Positions 9,090 to 20,401 are shown, counted from the stretch's first letter. The stretch is 64,000 bases of DNA from JBFAPK01 sp040676675 (GCF_040676675.1 NZ_JBFAPK010000044.1:11435-75434); one strand, 5' to 3'. Notes: a model not told the origin generated them from the letters alone. Program-made: numbers and translations.

Positions 9090-11069
<1,980 letters not shown>

Positions 11070-11271
11070 CCGGCCTGACCGCCGGGTCGCCCCGCCGTCC
11101 GGGTGATCCGGCGGCGGGGCTTGACTTCGAGCGTACTCGAACTGAGAGGCTGAGCCGGATGCGCTGCAACCGGTGCGCGCCGGCCGGCGCCAGGCTGCCA
11201 TCGGGTGCACGCCGTACCCGGAGCGGCGCCGCGACCGCCCGGAACCGCGCGCCGCGACGGAGGGAACGGCT

Positions 11272-12141
11272 GTGAAACTGGGCCTGCACTACTGGAACTA
11301 CACCACCCCGCGCGAGCCGGAGCTGATCGCCCCGACACTCGCCCGGACGGCGCAGATCGCCGAGGAGGCCGGCGTCGCGTCCTTCACGGTCATGGACCAC
11401 TTCTTCCAGATGGACGCGGTGGCGAAGGCCGAGGAGCCGATGCTGGAGGCGTACACCACGCTCGGGTACGTGGCCGCCCGGACCGAGCGGATGACGCTCG
11501 GCGTGCTGGTCACCGGCGTGATGTACCGGTACCCGGGGCTGCTGGCCAAGACCGTCACCACCCTGGACGTCCTCTCCGGCGGCCGGGCCCGGTTGGGCCT
11601 CGGCGCCTCCTGGTACGAGCGGGAGCAGCGCGGTCTCGGCGTCCCCGTGGTGCCGGTGGGCGAGCGGTTCGAGCGGCTGGAGGAGACGCTCCAGATCTGC
11701 CTGCAGATGTGGAGCGACGACAACGGCCCCTACCGGGGCAAGCACTACCAGTTGGAGGAGACCCTCTGCGTACCGGCGCCGCTGCGCCGGCCCCGCCCGC
11801 CCATCATGATCGGCGGGGGCGGGGAGAAGAAGACGCTGCTGATGGTCGCCCGGTACGCGGACTCGTGCAACGTCTTCGACATCGGCGTGGCCGAGGTGGG
11901 CCACAAGTTCGACGTGCTCCGGGCGCACTGCGAGGCCGAGGGGCGCGACTACGACAGCATCGAGAAGACCGTCGGGATGCGCCAGCCGGCCCTGGCCGAC
12001 GTGGACGCCTTCCTCGCCAGCGTGCGCGCGTACGCCGCGCTCGGGGTGACCGAGATCCAGGTGATGGCGGACCGGCACCCGGTCGAGTTCATCGAGCAGA
12101 TCGCCGAGCGGGTGCTCCCGGGGCTCGCCGAGATCGGCTGA
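11272..12141 (+). CDS. F420-dependent LLM-class oxidoreductase
   Basis: The 289-residue protein starts at GTG 11272 behind GGAGGG. It reads M-K-L-G-L-H-Y-W-N-Y and continues with the bacterial-luciferase-like (alpha/beta)8 signature: A-E-E-A-G-V-A-S-F-T-V-M-D-H-F-F, G-V-L-V-T-G-V-M-Y-R-Y-P-G-L-L-A-K-T and S-G-G-R-A-R-L-G-L-G-A-S-W. A P-P-I-M-I-G-G-G-G-E motif contacts the cofactor phosphate in this family. It probably transfers hydride with coenzyme F420; the substrate is unknown. It stands alone, 202 bases after the permease. Confidence 0.8.
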   Translation: MKLGLHYWNYTTPREPELIAPTLARTAQIAEEAGVASFTVMDHFFQMDAVAKAEEPMLEAYTTLGYVAARTERMTLGVLVTGVMYRYPGLLAKTVTTLDVLSGGRARLGLGASWYEREQRGLGVPVVPVGERFERLEETLQICLQMWSDDNGPYRGKHYQLEETLCVPAPLRRPRPPIMIGGGGEKKTLLMVARYADSCNVFDIGVAEVGHKFDVLRAHCEAEGRDYDSIEKTVGMRQPALADVDAFLASVRAYAALGVTEIQVMADRHPVEFIEQIAERVLPGLAEIG

Positions 12142-12185
12142 CGGATCGGGCCGTCGGGTGACCCTGGCCGGCGTTGGGCGATCGC

Positions 12186-13073
12186 CTAGGCCGACTGCCC
12201 GGCCAGTTCGCGGACCACCTGGGCGAAGCCGCGCACCAGCGGACTGTCGGCGCCGGCCGGCCAGGCGAGCGCGACCCGCAACGGCGCCACGTCGGTCAGC
12301 GGTACCCAGGCGAGGTCGGGACGGGCGTAGTACCGCGCCATGCTCTCGGGTGCGAAGCAGATCGCCGTACCCTCGGCCACCTGCTCCAGCATCTCCTCGA
12401 CGTTGTCGTTGGTCGGCCCCCAGCGCGGGCTGGACCCGTCCGGGCGGGGATTCACCGCCCACCAGTCCACCCACTCGCGGGGCGCCCGCTCGGTCCAGAG
12501 CAGCGGCTCGTCGTTGGTCTCCAGGATCGACACGCCGTCGCGGCCGGCCAGCCGGTGCCCGCGGGGCAGGCCGACGACCCGGCCCTCGGCGTGCACCACC
12601 TCGACGTGCATCCCGGCGAGATCGGCGGGGAGCCAGACGAACGCGACGTCGACCCGGCCGTCGCGCAGCGCGGCGGCCTCCTCGCCCCAGTCGAACCGCT
12701 TGGGCTCCACCCGTACCTGCGGGTAGCGGCGGGCGAACTCGGCCCGGGAACGGGTGGTCAGCTCGCCCGCGCCGCTCGCCTCGAAGCCCACCCGCAGCAC
12801 GCCGGTCTGCCCGCGCCGGTGCCGCTGCGCGGCGGCCGTGACGCGTTCGACCTGCCGCAGCGTGCGGCGCGCCTCCGCGATCACGTCGCGGCCGGCGGCG
12901 GTCGGGGTCACGCCACCGGCGTGCCGGTCGAACAGCCGCACGCCGAGTTCGGCCTCCAGGTTGCGCAGGGCGTACGAGAGGGCGGGCTGGCTGACGTAGA
13001 GCCCCTGGGCGGCCCGGCCCAGGTTCCCCGCCTCGTCGATCGCCACGAGGTAGCGCAGCTGGCGCAGCTCCAT
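12186..13073 (-). CDS. LysR-family transcriptional regulator
   Basis: The 295-residue protein has the LysR N-terminal winged helix (M-E-L-R-Q-L-R-Y-L-V-A-I, then Q-P-A-L-S-Y-A-L-R-N-L-E-A-E-L-G-V-R-L-F-D-R) and a two-lobed effector domain. I take ATG 13073 as start because it begins exactly at the conserved M-E-L-R-Q-L; 24 upstream codons are open but would overlap the operator. It is divergent from the SDR gene at 13204, the usual arrangement for a LysR regulator and its target. A CATAA-N7-TTATG dyad lies between them. Confidence 0.9.
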   Translation of the reverse strand: MELRQLRYLVAIDEAGNLGRAAQGLYVSQPALSYALRNLEAELGVRLFDRHAGGVTPTAAGRDVIAEARRTLRQVERVTAAAQRHRRGQTGVLRVGFEASGAGELTTRSRAEFARRYPQVRVEPKRFDWGEEAAALRDGRVDVAFVWLPADLAGMHVEVVHAEGRVVGLPRGHRLAGRDGVSILETNDEPLLWTERAPREWVDWWAVNPRPDGSSPRWGPTNDNVEEMLEQVAEGTAICFAPESMARYYARPDLAWVPLTDVAPLRVALAWPAGADSPLVRGFAQVVRELAGQSA

Positions 13074-13081
13074 GCCGGCAT

Positions 13082-13098
13082 CATAAATCCCGCTTATG
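13082..13098. promoter_or_regulatory. LysR-type operator (CATAA-N7-TTATG)
   Basis: A perfect 5-bp dyad with 7-base spacer, fitting the T-N11-A rule of LysR boxes, lies 8 bases upstream of the lysR ATG in the gap shared with the SDR gene. It is notably A+T-rich for this genome. Confidence 0.65.
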
Positions 13099-13203
13099 GC
13101 TCGAACGATCTTCTGTCTTGGACCCGCCGGGGCGCCGCTGGCCACACTTTGAGCAGCTCAGCCGCTCGTCCAGCGGCTGCGACCCGCGACACCGGAGGCC
13201 CAG

Positions 13204-14076
13204 ATGTCCACCGACACCCCGTCCACCCGCCGCCCGACCGGTCGGGTCTGGCTGATCACCGGCGCCTCCTCCGGCTTCGGCCGCGCGATCACCGAGGCGG
13301 CGCTGCGCGCCGGCGACACCGTGGTGGCGACCGCCCGCCGCCCGGAGACGCTGAAGGACCTCGTGGCGGCGTACCCCGACCGGGCCAGCGCCGTCGAGCT
13401 GGACGTCACCGACCCGGGCCGGATCGCCGCCGTCGTCGCCCAGGTGATGCTCTGGTACGGCCGGATCGACGTACTGGTCAACAACGCCGGCCGGGGCCTG
13501 GTCGGCGCGGTCGAGGAGACCACCGACCGGGAACTGCGGGATCTCATGGAACTGCACTTCTTCGGCCCGGCCGCGCTCACCCGGGCCGTGCTGCCGCACA
13601 TGCGCGGCCAGGGTTCCGGCGCCGTCGTCCAGCTCAGCAGCATGGGCGGCCGGCTCTCCTTCGCCGGGGTCTCGGCGTACTCGGCCACCAAGTTCGCCCT
13701 CGAAGGGTTCTCCGAGGCGCTCGCCGCCGAGGTCGCGCCGTTCGGGATCAAGGTGCTGATCGTCGAGCCGGGGGCGTTCCGTACCGGCTTCAACGGCGCC
13801 GGCGCCCTGCTGCGCTCCCCGGCCCTCGACGCGTACGCCGACAGCGTCGGCGCGGTGGCCGCGAACCTGACGGCCGACGACGGCCGCCAGCCCGGCGACC
13901 CGGCGCGGGCGGCCGAGGCGATCCTCGCCGCGCTCGACGCCGACCCGACCCCGCTGCGCCTGCCGCTGGGCAACGACGCCGCCGACGCGATCTCGGCGAG
14001 CCTCGACCGGGCCCGCGCCGAGTTCCTGGCCTGGGAGCCGGCCGCCCGCGACGTGGACTTCACCGCCGCCGGCTGA
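13204..14076 (+). CDS. Short-chain dehydrogenase/reductase
   Basis: The 290-residue classical SDR has cofactor motif T-G-A-S-S-G-F-G at residues 19-26, N-N-A-G, and catalytic S-S-M-G-G with Y-S-A-T-K. The E-P-G-A-F-R-T-G-F segment resembles ketoreductases of the C2 or SDR5 type. It is a cytosolic NAD(P)-dependent oxidoreductase of unknown substrate. It is probably controlled by the divergent LysR regulator and is followed by a strong hairpin. Confidence 0.88.
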   Translation: MSTDTPSTRRPTGRVWLITGASSGFGRAITEAALRAGDTVVATARRPETLKDLVAAYPDRASAVELDVTDPGRIAAVVAQVMLWYGRIDVLVNNAGRGLVGAVEETTDRELRDLMELHFFGPAALTRAVLPHMRGQGSGAVVQLSSMGGRLSFAGVSAYSATKFALEGFSEALAAEVAPFGIKVLIVEPGAFRTGFNGAGALLRSPALDAYADSVGAVAANLTADDGRQPGDPARAAEAILAALDADPTPLRLPLGNDAADAISASLDRARAEFLAWEPAARDVDFTAAG

Positions 14077-14089
14077 GCGGACGGACCCC

Positions 14090-14123
14090 GGTGGGTACGC
14101 CGGACCCTGCCGGCGTACCCACC
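14090..14123. terminator. Bidirectional terminator hairpin
   Basis: Perfect 14-bp arms GGTGGGTACGCCGG (14090-14103) and CCGGCGTACCCACC (14110-14123) with a six-base loop sit between the convergent SDR and I36-like genes. Confidence 0.8.
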
Positions 14124-14131
14124 GTTCCCGG

Positions 14132-14545
14132 TCAGAGGAACTTGTGCGACGCGTTGTTGTTGGCGGTCACCGTGAGGTTCGCCGAGGTGTAGGGCCGGAT
14201 GTCCTCGTAGCGGCCGCCGTAGTAGCTGTTGACGTAGACGCGGACGGTCCGGGAGCTGAGGTTCAGCGCCGAGGCGGCGTTGTTCTTCATGCACTGGTAC
14301 TGGCCGTCGTCCGGGGACTTGAACTCGTAGCAGCCCGGCTGGGTGCTGCCGTAGTTGTCGATCGACGTGGTGAAGTCCGAAATCGACCCCTCGACGCCGT
14401 AGCCCCAGTAGAAGCAGATCTCCCCGCCCTCGCACACGCCGTTCCGGGTGGCGGCGGACGCGACCGTCGGGGTGACCCCGACCAGGGCCGCGGCTCCCGC
14501 CACCGCCACGAGCGCGTGCGTGATCGTTTTCCTGAAGGTGAACAC
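14132..14545 (-). CDS. Secreted peptidase-inhibitor-like protein (family I36)
   Basis: The 137-residue secreted protein starts at GTG 14545. A signal peptide of about 32 residues ends in A-S-A before A-T-R-N-G. The mature part has a beta/gamma-crystallin-like pattern: C-E-G-G-E-I-C-F-Y-W-G, a Y-G-S-T-Q-P-G-C-Y-E-F segment, and V-Y-V-N-S-Y-Y-G-G-R-Y-E-D-I. This resembles the Streptomyces metalloprotease-inhibitor family I36 (SMPI). Four cysteines in the mature part could form two disulfides. It lies 21 bases downstream of the spore-associated-like gene, and the two may be co-transcribed. Confidence 0.7.
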   Translation of the reverse strand: MFTFRKTITHALVAVAGAAALVGVTPTVASAATRNGVCEGGEICFYWGYGVEGSISDFTTSIDNYGSTQPGCYEFKSPDDGQYQCMKNNAASALNLSSRTVRVYVNSYYGGRYEDIRPYTSANLTVTANNNASHKFL

Positions 14546-14566
14546 GTTCCCGTCCTCCCGTCCCGC

Positions 14567-15043
14567 TCAGCCGCAGTGCTGGTTGTAGAGGATCTTGTCG
14601 ACCTGGATGCCGGCCATCCCGCCGAAGTCGACGCAGCGGTGGGACATGTCCACCCCGGCCGGCGTGTAGACGGGTCCCGCGTAGTACGCGTAGTTGCCCT
14701 GGTCGCAGCCGACGCTGGGGCAGGCCGGCCAGGCGTATCCGGACGGCCGGATCTTGGCGAGCGAATTCCGGTACTCGCCGTAGGCGTCGCCGGAGTGGTT
14801 GGCGACGAGGCAGTTCCGCCTGGCGGTCGACGAGTAGTAGACGTCCAGGTACATGTCGATCCTGTCGGTGTACTGGTTGCCGACCGGGTGGTGCCCGACC
14901 AGCGCGTACGAGGATCCGCACGGCCCGGCCATGATGGACGCCCCGCCACCGCTGTCGGCGGAGGCCGGGGCGGCGAACCCGAGCAGCAGGGCCGCCACCG
15001 CTCCGATGATCGACAAGTTTCGCCGCGTCAGGAATCTCCGCAT
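14567..15043 (-). CDS. Spore-associated protein A-like secreted protein
   Basis: The 158-residue secreted protein has signal peptide M-R-R-F-L-T-R-R-N-L-S-I-I-G-A ending in A-S-A before D-S-G-G-G. The mature domain begins with C-G-S-S-Y-A-L-V-G-H-H-P-V-G and has N-C-L-V-A-N-H-S-G and cysteine pairs (C-P-S-V-G-C, C-V-D-F, final C-G). The spacing is like Streptomyces SapA, a protein found on spore surfaces. Function in that family is undefined. The call rests on pattern recognition and could instead be a generic secreted disulfide protein. Confidence 0.55.
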   Translation of the reverse strand: MRRFLTRRNLSIIGAVAALLLGFAAPASADSGGGASIMAGPCGSSYALVGHHPVGNQYTDRIDMYLDVYYSSTARRNCLVANHSGDAYGEYRNSLAKIRPSGYAWPACPSVGCDQGNYAYYAGPVYTPAGVDMSHRCVDFGGMAGIQVDKILYNQHCG

Positions 15044-15323
15044 CGCTCGCTACCTCCGTGTCTTCCTCCCCCGGGGAGACTTCCCGGGAGACGGGTTCGT
15101 GGCCGCGGCACCGGATCCCCTCCCTCCGGTGTCACGCCCCCTCACCGAACAGCAGTGACCCGCCCGGCGGGTGGAATCCGACCGAATCCGACCGCCGCGG
15201 TACGCGCGGCGCCCCGACGCGCCCGGCCAGCAAATGTCGCAAAGTTGGCGAAGGTGACATCACCCGACGCGGCGGTGGTTAACCTGGGCTCGCCCGAGAC
15301 CCCCCTCGGTCAGGAGCCGAACC

Positions 15324-17942
15324 ATGCCGCCTGCGCGGGAACCGGCCCGCCCGCCCGCCGACGCCTTCGCCGCGCTGCCCGACCCCGGCCAGGCCGGCAC
15401 GCTCGACGAACTGGTCGAGCGGCTGCGCTGGTTGAAGGTCTGGGCGGGCGACCCGTCGTACGAGTCCATCAAGGACCGGGTCAACGCGGCCTGGACCGAC
15501 GCGGGCCGGCCGGTCGGCGAGCTGGCCCGGAAGACCACGGTGGTGGACTGTTTCCGGCGCGGCCGACGGCGGTTGAACACCGACCTGGTGGTCGCGGTGG
15601 TGGCGGCGCTGCACCCCGACCCGGGGTACGTCGCCCAGTGGCGCCAGGCGCTGCGGGTGGTCGGCGGGGAGGCCCGCGCGGCGACCCAGGTACGGGTCCA
15701 GGACGCGCTCCCACCGGACCCGGCCGAGTTCGCCGGCCGTACCGTGGAACTGGCGCGGCTGCGCCGGGCGGTGCGGCAGGGCCGGCGGGCGGGCGCCGCG
15801 GTGACCTGCGCGATCGAGGGGATGGCCGGGGTCGGCAAGACGCTGCTCGCCATCCACGCCGGGCATTTCCTCGCCCGCGAGGAGCCGTTCGAGCGGGTGC
15901 TCTTCGTGAACCTCCGGGGATTCCACCCCGACCCCGCCCAGCCACCCGCCGAACCGGCCGCCGTCCTGGACGGCTTCCTGCGGCTGCTGGGCGTACCGGG
16001 GCACAAGATCCCGTACGAGCTGCCGGCCCGCGCCTCCGCCTACCGCGAACGCGTCGCCGATCACCGGGCGCTGGTGATCCTGGACGACGCGGCCGACGCC
16101 GAACAGGTCCGCCACCTGCTCCCGGGATCCCCCGGCTGCCTCACCCTGGTCACCAGCAGACGCGGCCTCGGCGGCCTGCCCGACGCGACACACCTCACGG
16201 TGGACGGCTTCACCGCCGTGGAGGCCGAGGCGTTCCTGCGGCGGGCCGTGCCGGACGTCCCGGTGGGCCCGGACCCGGACGCCGCCGCCCGGATCGTCCG
16301 GCGCTGCGGGCATCTACCGCTGGCCGTCGGACTGATCGCCGGACACATCCGCGGCCGGTCCGGCTGGACCCTGACCGACCACGCGGACCGGCTCGACGAG
16401 CGGCACCGGGACCGGCGCCTGGACGACCGGGTCGAACTCGCCCTGGACCTGTCCTACCGGCACCTCGCCGCCGACCAGCAGCGCCTGCTGCGGCTGGTGG
16501 CGCTGCACCCCGGGCAGGACCTCGACGCGTACGCCGCCGCGGCGCTCGCCGGCACCGACCTGCCCACCGCCGAGGCGCACCTGCGGCGGTTGCGCCGCGA
16601 CCACCTGCTGCAGGACGCGACCCCGGGCCGGTACGCCCTGCACGACCTCGTCCGGTCCCACGCGGCCGGTCGCGCCGCCGACGAGGACCCACCACCCGCG
16701 CGCCGGCAGGCCCTGACCCGCCTCCTCGACCACTACCTGGCCACCGCCGCCACGGCCATGGACACCCTGTTCCCGGCCGAGGCGCACCGCCGGCCCAGGA
16801 TCGCCGCGCCCGCCACCCCGGTGCCCGACCTGGCCGAACCGGGCGCCGCTCGCGCCTGGCTGGACGCCGAGCGGCACACCCTCGTCGCGGTCGCCGTGCA
16901 CGCCGCGACCCGGGGCTGGCCGGCGCACACCGTCCGGCTGTCGGCCACCCTGTTCCGGTACCTCAATGGCGGGTACAACGCCGACGGCCTGACCGTCCAC
17001 GAGCACGCCCAGCGGGCGGCCGGCGACCTCGACGACCCGCGCGGGCAGGCGCACGCCCTGACCAACCTGGGGGCCACCGAGGTGCAGATGGGGCGGTTCG
17101 AGCCGGCCGGCCAGCACCTCCAGCGGGCGCTGACCCTGCACCGGCGGGTCGGTGACCTGGTCGGCCAGGCCCGCGCCCTGACCAACCTCGGCATCCGGGC
17201 CGCCCGGTTAGGTCAGTACGGCGCGGCGGCGGAACACCACGAGCAGGCCCTGGTCCGGTACCGGCAGGCCGGCGACCCCACCGGTGAGGCCCGCGCACTG
17301 GGCAACCTCGGCTTCGTCGAGGGACGGCTGGGGCGGTACCGGGCCGCCGCCGAGCGCTACGAGCAGGCCCTGACGCTGTGCCGGCGGGCCGGCGACCGTA
17401 CCGGCGAGGCCTCCGCGCTGGGCAACCTCGGCGACGTCGAGGTGCGGCTGGGCCGGTACGGTCCGGCCGCCGAGCACATCGAGCAGGCCATGGCCCTGTA
17501 CCGGCAGCGCGGCGACCGCGACGGCGAGGCCTGGACGCTGGACAGCCTCGGCATCCTGCACACCAGCCTCGGCCGGCCGGACCGCGCGGTCGAGCAGCAC
17601 CGGCGGGCGCTGGAGTTCTTCCGCGACAGCGGCGGTCGGGACGGCGAGACGTACGCGCTCAACGGGCTCGGCGAGGCCGCCCACGCCGCCGGGCGGCCCG
17701 CCGAGGCCGTGACCCACCACGAGGCCGCGCACGCCCTCGCCCTGGAGATCGGCGCCCTCGACCAGCGGGCCCGCGCCCAGGCCGGCCTCGGCCAGGCCCG
17801 GCTGGCGCTCGGCGACGAGGCCGGGGCACAGCGGCACTACGCGGCGGCGCTGGACCTCTACGCCGAGCTCGGCATGCCGCAGGCCGAGCAGGTCCGCGCC
17901 CAACTCGCCGCGATCACCGAGACGAGCCCGGTCCGTCGGTGA
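15324..17942 (+). CDS. STAND ATPase: HTH, NB-ARC and TPR repeats
   Basis: The 872-residue protein has three parts. Residues about 25-115 form a helix-turn-helix-like segment (L-D-E-L-V-E-R-L-R-W-L-K-V-W-A-G). An NB-ARC ATPase follows, with Walker A G-M-A-G-V-G-K-T at 166-173 and Walker B A-L-V-I-L-D-D-A. At least five to six TPR units follow (repeating A-L-G-N-L-G, R-L-G-R-Y, A-A-E-R-Y-E-Q-A-L). It resembles AfsR without its SARP domain. Such STAND proteins act as signal-gated oligomerising switches. A TTA codon at 17208-17210 (residue 629) lies inside the TPR region, so expression may depend on the rare leucyl tRNA. The target is unknown. Confidence 0.8.
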   Translation: MPPAREPARPPADAFAALPDPGQAGTLDELVERLRWLKVWAGDPSYESIKDRVNAAWTDAGRPVGELARKTTVVDCFRRGRRRLNTDLVVAVVAALHPDPGYVAQWRQALRVVGGEARAATQVRVQDALPPDPAEFAGRTVELARLRRAVRQGRRAGAAVTCAIEGMAGVGKTLLAIHAGHFLAREEPFERVLFVNLRGFHPDPAQPPAEPAAVLDGFLRLLGVPGHKIPYELPARASAYRERVADHRALVILDDAADAEQVRHLLPGSPGCLTLVTSRRGLGGLPDATHLTVDGFTAVEAEAFLRRAVPDVPVGPDPDAAARIVRRCGHLPLAVGLIAGHIRGRSGWTLTDHADRLDERHRDRRLDDRVELALDLSYRHLAADQQRLLRLVALHPGQDLDAYAAAALAGTDLPTAEAHLRRLRRDHLLQDATPGRYALHDLVRSHAAGRAADEDPPPARRQALTRLLDHYLATAATAMDTLFPAEAHRRPRIAAPATPVPDLAEPGAARAWLDAERHTLVAVAVHAATRGWPAHTVRLSATLFRYLNGGYNADGLTVHEHAQRAAGDLDDPRGQAHALTNLGATEVQMGRFEPAGQHLQRALTLHRRVGDLVGQARALTNLGIRAARLGQYGAAAEHHEQALVRYRQAGDPTGEARALGNLGFVEGRLGRYRAAAERYEQALTLCRRAGDRTGEASALGNLGDVEVRLGRYGPAAEHIEQAMALYRQRGDRDGEAWTLDSLGILHTSLGRPDRAVEQHRRALEFFRDSGGRDGETYALNGLGEAAHAAGRPAEAVTHHEAAHALALEIGALDQRARAQAGLGQARLALGDEAGAQRHYAAALDLYAELGMPQAEQVRAQLAAITETSPVRR

Positions 17943-17986
17943 CGGTCCGGGCTTCCTCGCCTCGGCGCCCGCCACCGCCGGTCAAC

Positions 17987-18898
17987 CTAGATCCCACCCC
18001 ACGGGTCCTTCGGGTCGAACGGTATGTAGACGCCGTTCCCGCTGTCCAAGTGGTACACCGACCGGTAGGCCGGCACGGCGGCGGTGCTGCGGATCAGCTT
18101 GTCGCCGGGAAGCAAGACGCTGATGTTCCACGGTTGTCCGTTGACCAACGCCTCGACCGCGATGGACCATTCGAGGTAGGAGCGCTTGGTCAACCCCTCT
18201 ATCGACATTGGGACGGCCTCACCGGGCGCAACCTGCACGACCTTTTTCGCGAAAAAATCCCCACCCAGCTTGTTCTCAAGTCCGTCGTAGGTCCGCGCGC
18301 GCGGCTTGGGGGTGTCGAGGTCGAACCCGACCGCGGTGATGTCGAGATTGCCCGCCGGCGGGTGCCAGACGAGGGTGCCGCTCAGTGGGGCGGCGCGCTT
18401 CGTCACCTCGGCGTACATGTTCTTGATGACCACCGGCTCCGGGCCGCAGCCGGTCGCGATCAGCTTCAACGGCGTACCGGCGTTGTACTGCGACCGGACC
18501 GGCTGGTACTTCGCCAGCACTTTGTCCGGATCGAACTCGTTGTTCGCGTTGAGCGCCGGAAGTATGGACGGCAGGTTCTCGGCGGTTGCCCACCAGGTCG
18601 ACCCCGGGGCTTCGAAGTCGTACGAGAGGGCGAGGCTGAGCGGCGGGCCGCCCGGCCGGCAGGGCTGGTTGGGCACGAGCTTGCCGTCGGAGAGGACGGG
18701 GGCCGGCGTCTCCTCCGGCGAGTCGGGCCAGATGGCGTTCGCCACCTTCTCGCCCAGCGGGGTGAAGACGGCGCCGACGGCGGCCAGCGCCACCGCAGCC
18801 AGCGCGGCGAGAAGCTTGGTCCGGAACCCGCTCATTCGTCCCCCCTGCGGTCCGTCCGGCGTGGCCGGCGCTCCACCCTCGGTCTGGTTCGTTGACAT
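17987..18898 (-). CDS. Membrane-anchored extracytoplasmic protein, unknown function
   Basis: This 303-residue protein is unrecognised. A 25-residue hydrophilic head with a basic patch leads to one membrane helix (residues about 28-47, K-L-L-A-A-L-A-A-V-A-L-A-A-V-G-A-V-F-T) and then an extracytoplasmic domain of about 250 residues. That domain is rich in beta-type sequence, with C81 and C150 likely to pair. Base composition is slightly less G+C-rich than its neighbours. It converges on the STAND ATPase gene with a 44-base gap; no functional link is shown. Confidence 0.7.
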   Translation of the reverse strand: MSTNQTEGGAPATPDGPQGGRMSGFRTKLLAALAAVALAAVGAVFTPLGEKVANAIWPDSPEETPAPVLSDGKLVPNQPCRPGGPPLSLALSYDFEAPGSTWWATAENLPSILPALNANNEFDPDKVLAKYQPVRSQYNAGTPLKLIATGCGPEPVVIKNMYAEVTKRAAPLSGTLVWHPPAGNLDITAVGFDLDTPKPRARTYDGLENKLGGDFFAKKVVQVAPGEAVPMSIEGLTKRSYLEWSIAVEALVNGQPWNISVLLPGDKLIRSTAAVPAYRSVYHLDSGNGVYIPFDPKDPWGGI

Positions 18899-18988
18899 TG
18901 CCGGTTTCCCCCGCGTCGTCCAGTGGTCGAGCGGAGTCTATGCGGGACCGTCCCGCCGGCGGGACTCGGCGTCGCCGACCGGGCGCGT

Positions 18989-20401
18989 TCAGCCGCTGGG
19001 GAGCAGTTTCTTCTGGACCTTGCCCATGGCGTTGCGGGGCAGCCGTTCCATCAGGTGCACCCGCCGGGGTCGCTTGTGTACGGCGATCCGCGAGGCGACG
19101 AAGTCGATCAGTTGCGCCTCGGTCACCGACTCGGCCACCACGTACGCGACGACCTGCTGGCCGAGGTCGGGGTGGGGCGCGCCGATCACCGCGGCCTCGC
19201 GTACGGCCGGGTGGGCGAGCAGCGCGTTCTCGACCTCGCCGGCGCCGATCCGGTACCCGCCGCTCTTGATCAGGTCGGTGGAGGCGCGGCCGACGATGCG
19301 GTGCCAGCCGTCGGGGCCGACGGTGGCGATGTCGCCCGTGCGGAACCAGCCGTCCGGGGTGAACGCCCGCTCGTTGGCCTCCGCCGCGTTCCGGTAGCCC
19401 CGGAACAGCACCGGGCCGCGCACCTGCAGCTCGCCCGGGGACTCGCCGTCGGCCGGTACGGCCGTGCCGTCGTCGCCGACCAGCCGCGTCTCGACCCCCG
19501 CCAACGGCAGGCCGACGTACCCGGGCCGGCGTTCGCCGTCCGCCCGGGTGCTGATCGTGATCAGCGTCTCGGTCATCCCGTACCGCTCCACCGGGCGCTG
19601 CCCGGTCAGCTCGCGGAGCAGCTCGAAGACCGGGACCGGCAGGGGCGCGCTGCCCGAGACGAGCAGCCGCGCGGAGGAGAGCGCCTGGGCGGCCGGCGGT
19701 ACCGCGCAGACCCGCGACCAGACCGTCGGTACGCCGAAGTAGAGCGTGCCGCCCGCGGCGGCGTACGCCTCCGGCGTGGGCCGGCCGGTGTGCCGCAGCC
19801 GGGAGCCGAGCCGCAGCGGGCCGAGCGCCCCCAGCACGAGCCCGTGCACGTGGAACAGCGGCAGGCCGTGCACCAGCAGGTCGTCGGGGGTCCAGGCCCA
19901 GGCGTCGGCGAGCGCGTCCAGGTCGGCGGCGATGGCGCCGTGCGGGATCAGCGCGCCCTTCGGCGCGCCCGTGGTGCCGGAGGTGTAGAGGATCAGCGCG
20001 GTCTGCTCGGCGGGCGGCTCCGGGTAGCTGGTCGACGAGCGCGCGGCGAGGTTGATCGGCGCGACCGGTACCGGGAGACCGTGCAGCGCCGGCGCGGCGG
20101 CCTCGCGGGGCGCGACGAGCAGCAGCGCCGCCCCCGAATCGCGCAGTACGTGGTCCCGCTCGGCCGGGCCGGCGTCCGGCGGCACCGGCACCACCGGTAC
20201 CCCGGCGATCAGGCCGGCGACGACGCCGACCAGGGTCTCCATGCTCGCGGTCGCCCAGACGGCCACCGCGTCGAGGCCGGCGATGCGGTCGGCGGTGGCG
20301 GTGGCGGCCCCCAGCACCGCCTCGCGGGACGCCGTCTGGTCCGCTATCTGGATCGCGTCGGGCCGGTCACCGAACGCCCCGGACAACGCCGGCAGCAACA
20401 T
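18989..20401 (-). CDS. matB: Acyl-CoA synthetase, malonyl-CoA synthetase (MatB)-like
   Basis: The 470-residue ANL-superfamily ligase has the AMP-binding P-loop Y-T-S-G-T-T-G-A-P-K-G, P-L-F-H-V-H-G-L-V-L-G, E-R-Y-G-M-T-E-T, G-W-F-R-T-G-D and the C-terminal lysine motif N-A-M-G-K-V-Q-K-K. Segments T-L-Y-F-G-V-P-T-V-W, L-L-V-S-G-S-A-P-L-P and T-R-A-D-G-E-R-R-P-G-Y-V-G-L-P-L-A-G-V-E resemble MatB, which makes malonyl- or methylmalonyl-CoA from the free diacid. ATG 20401 follows the enoyl-CoA hydratase by 62 bases in one operon. Substrate assignment is inference; a short-chain acyl-CoA ligase is the alternative. Confidence 0.75.
   Translation of the reverse strand: MLLPALSGAFGDRPDAIQIADQTASREAVLGAATATADRIAGLDAVAVWATASMETLVGVVAGLIAGVPVVPVPPDAGPAERDHVLRDSGAALLLVAPREAAAPALHGLPVPVAPINLAARSSTSYPEPPAEQTALILYTSGTTGAPKGALIPHGAIAADLDALADAWAWTPDDLLVHGLPLFHVHGLVLGALGPLRLGSRLRHTGRPTPEAYAAAGGTLYFGVPTVWSRVCAVPPAAQALSSARLLVSGSAPLPVPVFELLRELTGQRPVERYGMTETLITISTRADGERRPGYVGLPLAGVETRLVGDDGTAVPADGESPGELQVRGPVLFRGYRNAAEANERAFTPDGWFRTGDIATVGPDGWHRIVGRASTDLIKSGGYRIGAGEVENALLAHPAVREAAVIGAPHPDLGQQVVAYVVAESVTEAQLIDFVASRIAVHKRPRRVHLMERLPRNAMGKVQKKLLPSG

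Noticed and set aside
14144..17155. 1003-residue plus-strand frame across the secreted-protein genes and STAND gene
   Set aside because: It is antisense to the two signal-peptide proteins and then out of frame with the STAND ATPase.
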